Origin: an uncultured Roseburia sp. | GTDB taxonomy: Bacteria > Bacillota > Clostridia > Lachnospirales > Lachnospiraceae | NCBI GenBank assembly: GCA_947062675.1 | Contig: CAMSQM010000003.1 | Span: 1 to 64,000, forward strand | Direction: 5' to 3' | DNA length: 64,000 bases | Shown: positions 25,113 through 34,646 of the stretch, piece after piece | How positions within the stretch are numbered: the stretch's first letter is position 1 | Layout: every line of letters starts with the position of its first letter | The notes under the pieces: generated by a model | What the model saw: only the letters and a program-made list of their open reading frames with translations | Told to the model about the DNA's origin: nothing | The model's database searches: none | Program-made: the position numbers and the translations under genes

Positions 25113-26921
25113 ATGGGGATTTCAATGATTCTTACACTTCTCAGCGGGGTGGCTTTGTTTTTGTACGGAATGGCGCTGATGGGGGACGGTCTGAAAAAAG
25201 TGGCCGGCAATAAGCTGGAGCTGATTCTTTACCGTCTCACAAACACGCCGCTCAAGGGCGTGCTGCTCGGCGCCGCTGTGACGGCGGTTATTCAGTCGTC
25301 CTCGGCGACCACGGTGATGGTTGTGGGGTTTGTGAACTCCGGCATGATGAAAGTATCACAGGCGATCGGGATAATCATGGGGGCGAATATCGGCACAAGT
25401 ATTACGGGCTGGATTCTGTGCCTGTCCTATCTCGACAATGCGAACGGGGTCGCGCAGCTTTTGTCCACCGCGACGATCTCGGCGATTGTGGCGATAGCCG
25501 GTATTGTATTCCGGATGTTTTCAAAGAGGGTGGTTTACCGCAGTGTCGGGGATATTATGCTGGGATTTTCCATACTGATGACGGGGATGCAGTCGATGAG
25601 CGGCGCGGTAGCCCCGCTGCGGGAGAACGGGCAGTTCATTAATATGCTGACGATGTTTTCCAATCCGTTTATGGGGATTGTGCTTGGTATTCTGATCACG
25701 GCGGTGCTGCAGAGCGCCTCCGCCTCGGTCGGTATTCTGCAGGCTCTCTCGGTGACGGGGAGCATCAGTTTTGCGACGGCGCTGCCGATTATTATGGGAA
25801 TCGGGATCGGGGCGGCCTGTCCTGTCCTTCTATCCGCGGTCGGGACGAACCGGAACGGAAGGCGGACGGCGCTGGTGTACCTGAATAATGACCTGTTCGG
25901 GATGGTGTTCTGGTCGGTGGTGTTTTACACGGCCGATGCAGTTGTACATTTTGCGTTTATGGATATGGTGATGAGCCCGTTTTCCATCGCGCTGATGAAT
26001 ACCGTCTACCGGACGGCAACAATTTCGCTGCTGCTGCCGTTTGTGAAGTATATTGAGAAGCTTGTGTTTTTTCTGGTGCGGGATACACCGGAGGACGTCG
26101 AGGACACGGCGGACTTTGATCTTCTGGAGGAGCGTTTTCTGGCGTATCCGGCGCTTGCGATTGTGCAGAGTCATATGGCGATGAACGGAATGGCGAAAAA
26201 GGCGCGGAAAAATATCGGACGAGCGATTTCTCTGGTGGAGGATTATTCCAGGGAGAAGTTCGCCAAGGTGCAGGAGAAGGAAAACCTGATTGATAAGTAT
26301 GAGGATAAGCTTGGCACTTATCTGATGCAGCTGACCGGAAAGGAAATGACCGAGGGACAGACCAAACAGGTGTCCAAGTTTCTGCACACGATCAGCGATT
26401 TTGAGCGCCTGGGCGATCACGCGGTCAATATTTCCATCGTCGCAAATGAGCTGCACGATAAGAAGATTACATTTTCCGAGGATGCGTGGTATGAGCTGGG
26501 CGTGCTCAAAGCCGCAATCCGGGAGATTGTCTGCACGACGGTGGATTCATTTCAGGAGGATGATCTTTTATCCGCGGGCCGTGTGGAGCCCCTTCGCGAG
26601 CTGATCGGTATTCTCTGCGATGAGATGAAGCTGCGCCATATTGCAAGGCTCCGGACCGGGGCCTGCGATATGAAACAGGGCTTTGCGTTTAATGATCTTT
26701 TAAACAATCTGGAACGGATCGCCGATCACTGTTCGAATGTCGCGGTGGCCATGATCGAGCTTGAAGCGCGGAATTTTGACACACATGAATATTTAAAGAG
26801 CGTGCGGGAAATGAAAAATGCGGATTACACGGCGTATTTTGAAGAGTATCAGGCGCGGTATAACATTAATTCGTTTACAAAAAAGCAGAAAGGGAAATCG
26901 GAGAAGAAATCTAGGTCCTGA
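25113..26921 (+). CDS. Na+/phosphate symporter with C-terminal PhoU-like domain
   Basis: This 602-aa protein is of the NptA/PNaS-like family that imports phosphate with sodium. The first half has the duplicated core with QSSSATTVMVVGFVNSG and the mirrored LQSASASVGILQALS, both family hallmarks, among eight or so hydrophobic segments. About residues 350-560 are charged and helical with PhoU-like paired motifs (SDFERLGDHAVNIS and NLERIADHCSNVAVA). It has its own promoter and stands alone. No PhoB box was identified. Confidence 0.93.
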   Translation: MGISMILTLLSGVALFLYGMALMGDGLKKVAGNKLELILYRLTNTPLKGVLLGAAVTAVIQSSSATTVMVVGFVNSGMMKVSQAIGIIMGANIGTSITGWILCLSYLDNANGVAQLLSTATISAIVAIAGIVFRMFSKRVVYRSVGDIMLGFSILMTGMQSMSGAVAPLRENGQFINMLTMFSNPFMGIVLGILITAVLQSASASVGILQALSVTGSISFATALPIIMGIGIGAACPVLLSAVGTNRNGRRTALVYLNNDLFGMVFWSVVFYTADAVVHFAFMDMVMSPFSIALMNTVYRTATISLLLPFVKYIEKLVFFLVRDTPEDVEDTADFDLLEERFLAYPALAIVQSHMAMNGMAKKARKNIGRAISLVEDYSREKFAKVQEKENLIDKYEDKLGTYLMQLTGKEMTEGQTKQVSKFLHTISDFERLGDHAVNISIVANELHDKKITFSEDAWYELGVLKAAIREIVCTTVDSFQEDDLLSAGRVEPLRELIGILCDEMKLRHIARLRTGACDMKQGFAFNDLLNNLERIADHCSNVAVAMIELEARNFDTHEYLKSVREMKNADYTAYFEEYQARYNINSFTKKQKGKSEKKSRS

Positions 26922-27045
26922 AAAGAACATAGAAAAGTGACAAAAATCATAAAAATGTGCTACAGAAGTCCGGGCTGCCTGAACTATAATCAGTGTAGAA
27001 CATAAAACGGGACAGGCACCGTTTCCGGTGCGGAAAGGAACAGAT

Positions 27046-29328
27046 ATGACGATTGAAAAGATCAGGGAACTCGTCAGTCAGATGACGCTGGAGGAAAAGG
27101 CGGGGATGCTCTCAGGGGCAGACTTCTGGCACACAAAAGGGGTGGAGCGTCTGGATATCCCGCAGACCATGGTATCCGACGGCCCGCACGGACTGCGCAA
27201 GCAGGATGAGCAGGGGGACCACCTTGGCGTCAATGATTCGATTAAGGCTGTCTGCTTTCCGGCAGGCTGCGCGTCGGCATCCAGTTTTGACCGCGCTCTT
27301 CTCACAGAGATGGGAGAGTATCTCGGGGATGAATGTCAGGCGGAGGGGATCAGCGTTCTGCTGGGACCGGCTATGAACATCAAGCGCTCTCCGCTCTGCG
27401 GACGTAATTTTGAATATCTCTCGGAAGATCCCTATGTGGCAGGCGAGATGTCGGCGGCGCTCGTAAAAGGCGTCCAGAGCAGACATGTGGGAACAAGTCC
27501 GAAGCATTTTGCCCTGAATAATCAGGAGGGCAGGCGTATGAGCGTCTCCGCGGAGGCCGATGAGCGCACAATGCGTGAGATATATCTGGCTGGTTTTGAG
27601 AGAATGGTAAAGGCGACGAAGCCGTGGACGATGATGTGCTCCTACAACCGCATTAATGGCACTTATGCGGCTGCAAACGAGTGGCTGCTGACGGAAGTCC
27701 TGCGGAAGGAATGGGGATTTGACGGCTATGTGATGTCGGACTGGGGCGCTGTGGATGAGAGGGTGGCTGATGTGAAGGCGGGCCTGAACCTGGAAATGCC
27801 CGGAAACGGCGGACTCAACGACAAGCGCATTGTGGAAGCCGTGAAGAACGGGGAGCTGCCGGAGACGGTTCTCGACGAGAATGTGGTGCAGCTTCTGAAT
27901 ATTGTCTTCCGCTTTGAGGAGAACAGGGATAAAACGGCGGTATTTGACCGCGACCGTGATCATGAGATGGCGCGGCGCGTGGCATCGGAGTCCATGGTTC
28001 TGCTGAAGAATAACGGTGTGCTGCCGCTGAGCGGGAATGATAACGTGGTATTTATCGGAAAATATGCATCGGAGCCGCGTTTCCAGGGAGGCGGGAGCTC
28101 TCATATCAACAGCCATAAAGTGACTTCCGCGGCTGAGGCAGCGGCAGGTATCGCAGGCGTATCATTTGTGAAGGGGTTCGACGACGCGAAAGATCAGACG
28201 GATGAGGCGATGGTGCGGGAGGCAGTGGAAGCTGCAAAAGCGGCTGGGACTGCTGTGATTTTTGCCGGACTGCCGGACAGCTTTGAGTCCGAGGGGTACG
28301 ACAGGACTCATATGCGGATGCCGGAAAGTCAGAATCATCTGATCGAAGCGGTCGCAGCCGTACAGCCGAACACAGTCGTGGTGCTTCACAACGGTTCCCC
28401 TGTGGAGATGCCCTGGATTGACAAAGTGGCGGCAGTCCTCGAGTGTTATCTCGGCGGTCAGGCAGTCGGCGCGGCCCAGGTGGATGTCCTGTTCGGAAAG
28501 GTGAATCCGAGCGGAAAGCTCGCGGAGACATTTCCCGTGCAGCTGGAGGACAATCCTTCTTTCTTAAATTTCCCGGGAGAGGGAGATACTGTCTGCTACA
28601 GGGAGGGAATATTTGTCGGTTACCGCTACTACGATACGAAAAAGATGGACGTGTTATTCCCGTTCGGGCACGGACTTTCCTACACGACGTTCGCTTACGG
28701 GAACCTGACTGTGGACAGGGATAACATAAAGGATACGGACACCGTGACAGTCACCGTGGATGTGACCAATACGGGATCATGTGCCGGAAAGGAAGTTGTG
28801 CAGCTGTATGTGGCGGGGCCGCATAAAAATGTGATCCGCCCGGAAAAAGAGCTGAAGGGATTTGAGAAGGTCAGTCTTGAACCCGGAGAGACGAAGACTG
28901 TCACGTTTACGCTGGAAAAACGTGCGTTTGCGTACTGGAATACCGTACTCGCCGACTGGCATGTGGAGACAGGCGTCTACGGTGTGAAGGTTGGGGCGTC
29001 CAGCCGCGATATCCGTCTGGAGCGAAAGATCAGCGTCACCTCCACACAGGCGGTACCGCACACTTACACCATTCATTCCACGATGGGGGATGTGATGGAA
29101 AATCCGAAGCTGGCTCCCATCCTTGCAGATACGATGGCGAAGATCAGCGAGACGCTGGGCGGGCAGAAGAAAGAGGAAGGCGAGGCGGCCAGCGCGGCGA
29201 TTTCCGAGGAAATGAGCGCGGCGATGATGCGCGATATGCCTCTTCGCTCGGCGATGAGTTTTACCGGCGGAAAGGTTTCCTACGAAGATCTCGTGAAGAT
29301 GGTGGAGCAGATGAACAGTGTGGAATGA
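27046..29328 (+). CDS. Beta-glucosidase, glycoside hydrolase family 3
   Basis: The track begins at a GTG at 27028; ATG 27046 follows an AAAGGA site and gives 760 aa. Domains: N-terminal GH3 barrel (MVSDGPHGLRKQ, GRNFEYLSEDPYVAG, KHFALNNQEGRR), the nucleophile Asp in VMSDWGAVDE, GH3 C-terminal domain from about 290 (ESMVLLKNNGVLPL), and a fibronectin-III-like domain (VDVTNTGSCAGKEVVQLYV). About 60 residues follow, ending MMRDMPLRSAMSF..., which are typical of Firmicute cytoplasmic GH3s. No signal peptide is seen. A -10 (TATAAT, 26985) lies upstream, with no clear -35. The enzyme may act on cellobiose-like or plant beta-glucosides taken up by ABC systems. Confidence 0.93.
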   Translation: MTIEKIRELVSQMTLEEKAGMLSGADFWHTKGVERLDIPQTMVSDGPHGLRKQDEQGDHLGVNDSIKAVCFPAGCASASSFDRALLTEMGEYLGDECQAEGISVLLGPAMNIKRSPLCGRNFEYLSEDPYVAGEMSAALVKGVQSRHVGTSPKHFALNNQEGRRMSVSAEADERTMREIYLAGFERMVKATKPWTMMCSYNRINGTYAAANEWLLTEVLRKEWGFDGYVMSDWGAVDERVADVKAGLNLEMPGNGGLNDKRIVEAVKNGELPETVLDENVVQLLNIVFRFEENRDKTAVFDRDRDHEMARRVASESMVLLKNNGVLPLSGNDNVVFIGKYASEPRFQGGGSSHINSHKVTSAAEAAAGIAGVSFVKGFDDAKDQTDEAMVREAVEAAKAAGTAVIFAGLPDSFESEGYDRTHMRMPESQNHLIEAVAAVQPNTVVVLHNGSPVEMPWIDKVAAVLECYLGGQAVGAAQVDVLFGKVNPSGKLAETFPVQLEDNPSFLNFPGEGDTVCYREGIFVGYRYYDTKKMDVLFPFGHGLSYTTFAYGNLTVDRDNIKDTDTVTVTVDVTNTGSCAGKEVVQLYVAGPHKNVIRPEKELKGFEKVSLEPGETKTVTFTLEKRAFAYWNTVLADWHVETGVYGVKVGASSRDIRLERKISVTSTQAVPHTYTIHSTMGDVMENPKLAPILADTMAKISETLGGQKKEEGEAASAAISEEMSAAMMRDMPLRSAMSFTGGKVSYEDLVKMVEQMNSVE

Positions 29329-29354
29329 GTCTGAGAGCTTTTGAAAAATGATTC

Positions 29355-29383
29355 TTGACATTTCCGTTGCACGGTGCTACACT
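29355..29383 (+). promoter_or_regulatory. Promoter of the T-box leader and trpBA
   Basis: TTGACA, 17-base spacer, TACACT, immediately before the leader RNA. Confidence 0.75.
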
Positions 29384-29779
29384 TCTTTTACAGAACAGAG
29401 TAAAATCGTTGAGCAGAAGTAGTACCTTGCAGGGTACCTTTCAGAGAGTCTGCGGCCGGTGTGAGCAGACAGGGACCTGCGGCGGGAATGGATCTGCGAG
29501 AGCAAAGCGAAAGGAGACGGATGGCGCCTCTCAGTAGCGGATGCCGTGTCCTCACGTTACAGGGGTATGATATCGAAAACGGTCGTTGCCCGTTTCTGTA
29601 TCGGAAGAGTCTGAACATGATTGGTGGCGGATATTTCCAGTTTGATGGGGATATCCGCTTTTTTGTTATACATGCAGATTTACTGCGCCCGCACCGTCAT
29701 GTGAAGAGAAAGAGGGTGGCACCACGGATACTACCGTCCCTGGCTGGAGAGCGAAAGCTTTCCGGCCAGGGGTTTTTTT
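29384..29779 (+). promoter_or_regulatory. T-box riboswitch, tryptophan-specific by specifier codon
   Basis: The conserved T-box core AGGGTGGCACCACGG is at 29713-29727 and can pair with CCGTCCCT to form the antiterminator. Stem I shows a distal arm GTCTGC / GCAGAC around 29450-29470 and an aaTGGatc stretch at 29487-29494 whose TGG (29489-29491) fits a Trp specifier. The terminator stem CCCTGGCTGGAGAGC / GCTTTCCGGCCAGGG (29738-29772, two G-U pairs) is followed by seven T. Uncharged tRNA-Trp would favour readthrough into trpB. This fits the following trp genes. Confidence 0.9.
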
Positions 29780-29840
29780 ATTTCACAGGAAAGCCCCGTC
29801 GGCGGAAACCATTAAAGCGACTGCTGTTCTGTGAAATAAA
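29777..29840 (+). repeat. 12-bp inverted repeat after the T-box terminator
   Basis: TTTATTTCACAG (29777-29788) and CTGTGAAATAAA (29829-29840) are perfect inverted copies around a 40-base loop. The left arm overlaps the terminator T tract. The function is unknown. Confidence 0.6.
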
Positions 29841-29933
29841 AAGCCCTCAGGGCGGGATCGCGCTGCGGCGGAGAAGAATCATGCTGCCGGGCAATCCACG
29901 GCAGGTATTTTTAAATGACAGGGAGGAGAGATT

Positions 29934-31145
29934 ATGAACCGGAAAACTTATTATGGAAATTATGGGGGACAGTATGTGGCGGAATCGCTGATGAATGTGC
30001 TGGGGGAGCTGGATACGGCTTTTGAGGAAGCCATCCGCGATCCTTCCTTTCTCAGGGAATTCCATTATTATCTGGAACAGTATGTGGGGCGGGAGACACC
30101 GTTGTATTATGCCGCGCGGCTCAGCCGGGCGTACGGGATGAAAATCTATTTGAAACGCGAGGATTTAAACCATACGGGGGCGCACAAGATTAATAATGTG
30201 ATCGGACAGATACTCCTTGCGAAGCGCATGGGAAAGAAGAAAGTGATCGCGGAGACCGGGGCCGGTCAGCACGGCGTCGCGACGGCCACAGGGGCGGCGC
30301 TGGCCGATATGGAGTGCACGGTATATATGGGGGAGGAGGATATGCGGCGCCAGGAGCTGAATGTGCTGCGTATGCGGATGCTGGGAGCCCGCGTGGTGAG
30401 CGTGCGCTCAGGCAGCAATACTTTAAAAGACGCCACAAACGAGGCGATCCGCAGCTGGTCTGAGACGGCTGGGGACACATTTTATGTGATCGGTTCGGCG
30501 GTCGGCCCGTATCCGTACCCGAAGATCGTAAAAGAGTTTCAGAGTGTGATCAGCCGTGAGGCGAAAAAGCAGATTCTTGCGGCGGAGGGGCGCCTTCCGG
30601 ACGTCGTTGCGGCCTGTGTCGGCGGCGGGTCTAATTCGATCGGGATGTTTGCGGATTTTATCGGCGAGGCGGGGGTAAAGCTGATCGGCGTGGAGGCTGC
30701 CGGGAGAGGAATTGAAACGGGAGAACATGCATCCGCGATGGCGGCCGGCCGGCCCGGGGTGCTTCACGGCATGCGTTCGTATCTCCTTCAGGATGAGGCC
30801 GGCAATATACAGCTGGCGCATTCCATCTCCGCCGGCCTCGATTATCCGGGAGTGGGGCCGGAGCACGCATTTTTAAAGGATACCGGAAGGGCAGAGTATA
30901 CGGCTGTCACAGATGCGGACGCCATGGAGGCGCTGTCTGTCCTGTGCAGACTGGAGGGCATAATTCCTGCCATAGAAAGTGCCCATGCGGTCGCGTATGC
31001 CCGGGTTTACGCAAAAGAACTCGCGGAGCGCATCGGGCCCGGAAAGGCTGCGGAACAGATTATGATCATATGTCTCTCGGGCCGCGGGGATAAGGATGTG
31101 GCCGCGATCGCGGATTACAGGGACGGAAAAGGATATCTGAATTAA
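29934..31145 (+). CDS. trpB: Tryptophan synthase beta chain
   Basis: This 403-aa PLP enzyme joins indole to serine. The PLP lysine lies in [14 protein letters not shown], the phosphate-binding glycine loop in [10 protein letters not shown], and the catalytic [12 protein letters not shown] segment is present. It starts at ATG with GGGAGGAG upstream, and follows a T-box leader. Only trpB and trpA are present here; trpE, G, D, C and F are absent from the window, so the operon is partial or the rest lies elsewhere. Confidence 0.97.
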   Translation: MNRKTYYGNYGGQYVAESLMNVLGELDTAFEEAIRDPSFLREFHYYLEQYVGRETPLYYAARLSRAYGMKIYLKREDLNHTGAHKINNVIGQILLAKRMGKKKVIAETGAGQHGVATATGAALADMECTVYMGEEDMRRQELNVLRMRMLGARVVSVRSGSNTLKDATNEAIRSWSETAGDTFYVIGSAVGPYPYPKIVKEFQSVISREAKKQILAAEGRLPDVVAACVGGGSNSIGMFADFIGEAGVKLIGVEAAGRGIETGEHASAMAAGRPGVLHGMRSYLLQDEAGNIQLAHSISAGLDYPGVGPEHAFLKDTGRAEYTAVTDADAMEALSVLCRLEGIIPAIESAHAVAYARVYAKELAERIGPGKAAEQIMIICLSGRGDKDVAAIADYRDGKGYLN

Positions 31146-31183
31146 CAGAATAAACAAAAAAACAGAAAGAAATGAGGGAAAAA

Positions 31184-31984
31184 ATGAATCGTATCGAACA
31201 GAAAATGAAGCATCTGCAGGAATCAGGAGAAAAAGCGGTGATCACATATCTGCCCGTCGTCCTGCCGGACCTGGGCAGGACGGCAGAAATAATCAGGGCG
31301 CTGGATCGGGGAGGCTGCGACGCCGTGGAGCTTGGAATTCCGTTTTCCGATCCGGTCGCGGACGGCCCGGTGATCGCGGATGCCTTCTGCCGTGCGTCGG
31401 GTAACGGGATCACCTTCGACAAGGTATCTGCCCTGACAAGGGGGCTCAGGGAAGAAGGTGTGGAGATCCCGGTTCTGTTTGTGCTGTATTATAATACCGT
31501 TCTGAACTGCGGGGTAAAAGCTTTTGTGGAAGAATGCGCGGCGGCGGGCGCAGACGGCGTGATGATTCAGGATCTGCCGTTTGAAGAGCAGGGGGAGATC
31601 AGACAGTATCTGGATGAGACAGAAAATATAATTCTGATTCAATATATATCCCCGCTGTCCGGAGACCGGATTCCGATGATTGCGGCGGGAGCGCGGGGAT
31701 TTCTCAGCTGTATGTCTTTTCAGCAGGACGGCGGTGAGACGGGGGAAGTTTCTGACCGACGCAGGGACTTTCTTACAGATGCAAAATCGGTGTCGGGGCT
31801 TCCTGTGCTGATAAACGCCGGCGCCGGGACTTTGGACAGTATAAAACAGATGCGGTACCCGGCAGACGGTGTGATTACCGGAGCGCATTTAGTCCGGATC
31901 ATGGAGGAAAGCGGTTATGCGCCGGATGCGGCAGAGGCATACTGCCGCGCGGCAAAAAGCGCGCTGAATGGAAGAGCGGGATAA
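31184..31984 (+). CDS. trpA: Tryptophan synthase alpha chain
   Basis: The track starts at 31172, but GAGGG lies six bases before ATG 31184, so I use that (266 aa). TIM-barrel enzyme that makes indole from indole-3-glycerol phosphate for the beta subunit. The catalytic Glu is in VELGIPFSDPVADGPVI, with the second Asp in ADGVMIQDLPFEEQ. It is 38 bases from trpB and completes the two-gene operon. Confidence 0.95.
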   Translation: MNRIEQKMKHLQESGEKAVITYLPVVLPDLGRTAEIIRALDRGGCDAVELGIPFSDPVADGPVIADAFCRASGNGITFDKVSALTRGLREEGVEIPVLFVLYYNTVLNCGVKAFVEECAAAGADGVMIQDLPFEEQGEIRQYLDETENIILIQYISPLSGDRIPMIAAGARGFLSCMSFQQDGGETGEVSDRRRDFLTDAKSVSGLPVLINAGAGTLDSIKQMRYPADGVITGAHLVRIMEESGYAPDAAEAYCRAAKSALNGRAG

Positions 31985-32074
31985 GCGCCGGGGAGTATTT
32001 ATTCCGGAGGGGTTGCGGAAACCGTGAGAGATGGTGTAAAATCAGCATCAGAAACCATTCTGAGGAGAGTATCC

Positions 32075-33118
32075 ATGATTTATTTTAACAGTGACTATAC
32101 GGAGGGATGTCATCCTGCGATTCTCGCAAAGCTGGCGGAGACGAATCGGGAGCAGACGCCCGGGTATGGAGAGGACGATTATTGTAAACTGGCGGCGGAT
32201 AAAATCCGGGAGGCCTGTCAGGCGCCGGAAGCAGATGTGCATTTCCTGACCGGCGGGACGCAGACGAATATGACGGTGACCGCCGCGGCGCTAAAGCCCT
32301 ATCAGGGGGTGATCACAGCCTCCTGCGGGCACATCAACGTCCACGAGACGGGAGCGCCGGAGGCAGCGGGGCATAAGTGCCTTGTGATGGAAACGCCGGA
32401 TGGCAGGCTGACTGCGCGGCAGATTGCGGCGTACACGGATGCACATTATGCGGACGAGAGCGCTGAACATATGGTTCAGCCGAAAATGGTATATCTGTCG
32501 TATCCGACGGAGACAGGAACGATTTATAAAAAAGAAGAGCTGCGGGAGATCAGCCGTGTCTGCAGGGAGCGCGGCCTTTTTCTGTTTCTTGACGGAGCGC
32601 GGCTGGGATACGGTCTGATGTGCAGGGAAAATGATCTGACACTGGCGGAGATTGCGGAATATACCGATATATTTTATATCGGCGGCACAAAGGTGGGAGC
32701 CCTCTTCGGGGAGGCGGTTGTGATCACCAGGGAGGAGCTGAAGGTGGATTTCCGCTATCACATCAAGCAGCGCGGCGCCATGCTCGCCAAGGGAAGACTT
32801 CTGGGGATACAGTTTCTCACGCTGTTTGAGGACAACCGCTATTTTGAGATTTCCGCGCATGCGGCGCGCCTGGCAGAAAAATTAAAAGAAGAATTGATAA
32901 AAATGAACATTCCTTTTTACAGTGATTCCCCGACGAACCAGCAGTTTGTGATACTGCCTGACGCACTGCTCGAGCAGCTGAAAAAAACATATGTTTTTTC
33001 ACATGTGGCCCGGGTGGACGGGACACACAGCGCTGTTCGTCTGTGCACCAGCTGGGCGACGCGGGAGGAGGATGTGGATCAGCTGCTGGCGGACATCCGC
33101 GGGCTTTTGGGACTCTGA
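32075..33118 (+). CDS. Low-specificity threonine aldolase / beta-eliminating lyase
   Basis: PLP-dependent enzyme of the aspartate-aminotransferase fold that splits L-threonine (or allo-threonine) to glycine and acetaldehyde. ATG 32075 has a GGAGA site and follows an untidy ORF extension, giving 347 aa. Typical motifs: IYFNSDYTEGCHPAI, FLTGGTQTNMTV, FLDGARLGYG, and FYIGGTKVGALFGEAVV with the PLP lysine. It lies 90 bases after trpA and may be in the same transcript, though no functional link is evident. Confidence 0.88.
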   Translation: MIYFNSDYTEGCHPAILAKLAETNREQTPGYGEDDYCKLAADKIREACQAPEADVHFLTGGTQTNMTVTAAALKPYQGVITASCGHINVHETGAPEAAGHKCLVMETPDGRLTARQIAAYTDAHYADESAEHMVQPKMVYLSYPTETGTIYKKEELREISRVCRERGLFLFLDGARLGYGLMCRENDLTLAEIAEYTDIFYIGGTKVGALFGEAVVITREELKVDFRYHIKQRGAMLAKGRLLGIQFLTLFEDNRYFEISAHAARLAEKLKEELIKMNIPFYSDSPTNQQFVILPDALLEQLKKTYVFSHVARVDGTHSAVRLCTSWATREEDVDQLLADIRGLLGL

Positions 33119-33138
33119 CAGACAGGAGAGAATAGAGT

Positions 33139-34155
33139 ATGCCACACAGGAAAAAAATACTGCTGCTTGCGACCGGCGGTACGATCGCATCCCGGAAATC
33201 AGAGAGCGGCTTAAAACCGGGGATATCGCCGCAGGAACTGATCGCTTTTCTCCCCGGGGTGGAGGAGATCTGCGACATTACGGCCGTGGAGCTTTTAAAT
33301 CTTGACAGTTCCAATATGGAGCCCGCGCACTGGAAGAAGATGGCGCATGCCATAAAAGAGAATTACGGGGCGTATGACGGTTTTGTTATTGCCCACGGCA
33401 CGGATACCATGGCCTACACGGCCGCGGCGCTTTCTTATATGGTACAGAATACGAAAAAGCCGGTGGTTATCACAGGCTCCCAGAAGCCGGCCGACCTGGA
33501 GATCACAGATGCAAAGACGAACCTGCTCGACAGCTTCCGCTACGCGACTGATGATCATTCCCAGGGGGTACAGATCGTGTTTGACGGGAAGGTGATCGCG
33601 GGGACGAGGGCGAGAAAGACACGTTCCAAAAGTTATAATGCATTTTCCAGCATGGATTTTCCGTGTCTTGCCGTGATTCAGGATGGCAGTATCATGCGTT
33701 ATCTTCCGATGCTTCCCTATGAAGAGGAAGTCTCTTTTTATGAGGAACTGGATGAAAATGTATTTCTGCTCAAAATGATACCGGGCATTCGACCGCGGGT
33801 GCTGGGGAGTATTTTTGAGCAGTATCACTGCATTATTGTCGAGAGCTTTGGCGTGGGCGGCATTCCGCGGTCGGTTTCGGGGGAATTTTACCGGCTCTGT
33901 CAGCAATATCCGGACCGGCTTGTTATTATGGCGACGCAGGTGGCGCATGAGGGGAGTGACATGACCGTCTATGAGGTGGGACATGATATCAAGAAGCACT
34001 GTCATTTCCTTGAGTCCTACGACATGACGCTGGAGGCCGTTATCGCAAAGGCGATGTGGATGCTGGGCAATTATAAAATTGCAGAGGATAATATTGAGGA
34101 GATTTTTTACCGGAAAATCAATTACGATGTCATATTTGGAAGAGAGGGGCGGTGA
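33139..34155 (+). CDS. ansA: L-asparaginase, type I
   Basis: This 338-aa cytoplasmic hydrolase turns asparagine into aspartate. First catalytic Thr in LLLATGGTIASR, second in AHGTDTMAYTAAAL, and substrate-binding DSSNMEPAHW are present. No signal peptide, which fits type I. It is 21 bases after the aldolase gene, so the two are probably co-transcribed. Confidence 0.93.
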   Translation: MPHRKKILLLATGGTIASRKSESGLKPGISPQELIAFLPGVEEICDITAVELLNLDSSNMEPAHWKKMAHAIKENYGAYDGFVIAHGTDTMAYTAAALSYMVQNTKKPVVITGSQKPADLEITDAKTNLLDSFRYATDDHSQGVQIVFDGKVIAGTRARKTRSKSYNAFSSMDFPCLAVIQDGSIMRYLPMLPYEEEVSFYEELDENVFLLKMIPGIRPRVLGSIFEQYHCIIVESFGVGGIPRSVSGEFYRLCQQYPDRLVIMATQVAHEGSDMTVYEVGHDIKKHCHFLESYDMTLEAVIAKAMWMLGNYKIAEDNIEEIFYRKINYDVIFGREGR

Positions 34156-34194
34156 GGGCGGGAACAGAATTTTTGATAAATTCCGGAATATTGA

Positions 34195-34223
34195 TTGAAC
34201 TATTTTTTTACTTAGTGTAAAAT
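34195..34223 (+). promoter_or_regulatory. Promoter of the receiver / CheX-like pair
   Basis: TTGAAC, 17-base spacer, TAAAAT, about 40 bases upstream of the receiver gene. Confidence 0.65.
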
Positions 34224-34265
34224 GATACTAGCTATTATTATTCTGGAACAGAGGAGAATTTAATT

Positions 34266-34643
34266 ATGACGTTAGATAATGTAAAAATCCTGATCGGTGA
34301 TGATTCCATTCTCGCAAGAAAGCAGTTAAAGGACGTGATTCTGTCGTTTGGCAACCCCATCTTTTTCGAGGCGGCCAATGGGCAGGAGACCGTGGACATC
34401 TACAAAAAAGAATCTCCTGATCTTGTTTTTATCGACATTGTGATGCCTGTCAAGGATGGAAATACGGCTATCCGGGAGATTATCAGCTACGACAGGGATG
34501 CGGATATCGTGATTGTGTCTTCCATCGGAACCCAGTCACAGCTTAAGATGGCGATTGAGGCCGGCGCAAATGACTTCATCCAGAAGCCGCTGAACGCGGA
34601 TCAGGTTCATCACATTATTGCTTCGAGATTTGAAGGGAGATAA
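34266..34643 (+). CDS. Stand-alone response-regulator receiver (CheY-like)
   Basis: This 125-aa protein is a receiver domain only: ILIGDDSILARKQLK with the acidic pair, LVFIDIVMPVKDGN with the phosphorylated Asp at about 57, and KPLNADQV with the Lys. No output domain. It precedes by three bases a gene with a CheX-like domain; CheX proteins dephosphorylate CheY-type receivers, so the two could form a partner pair. Confidence 0.92.
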   Translation: MTLDNVKILIGDDSILARKQLKDVILSFGNPIFFEAANGQETVDIYKKESPDLVFIDIVMPVKDGNTAIREIISYDRDADIVIVSSIGTQSQLKMAIEAGANDFIQKPLNADQVHHIIASRFEGR

Positions 34644-34646
34644 TTT

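Noticed and set aside
27112-28116. 334-aa minus-strand ORF
   Set aside because: Antisense to the GH3 gene; shadow.
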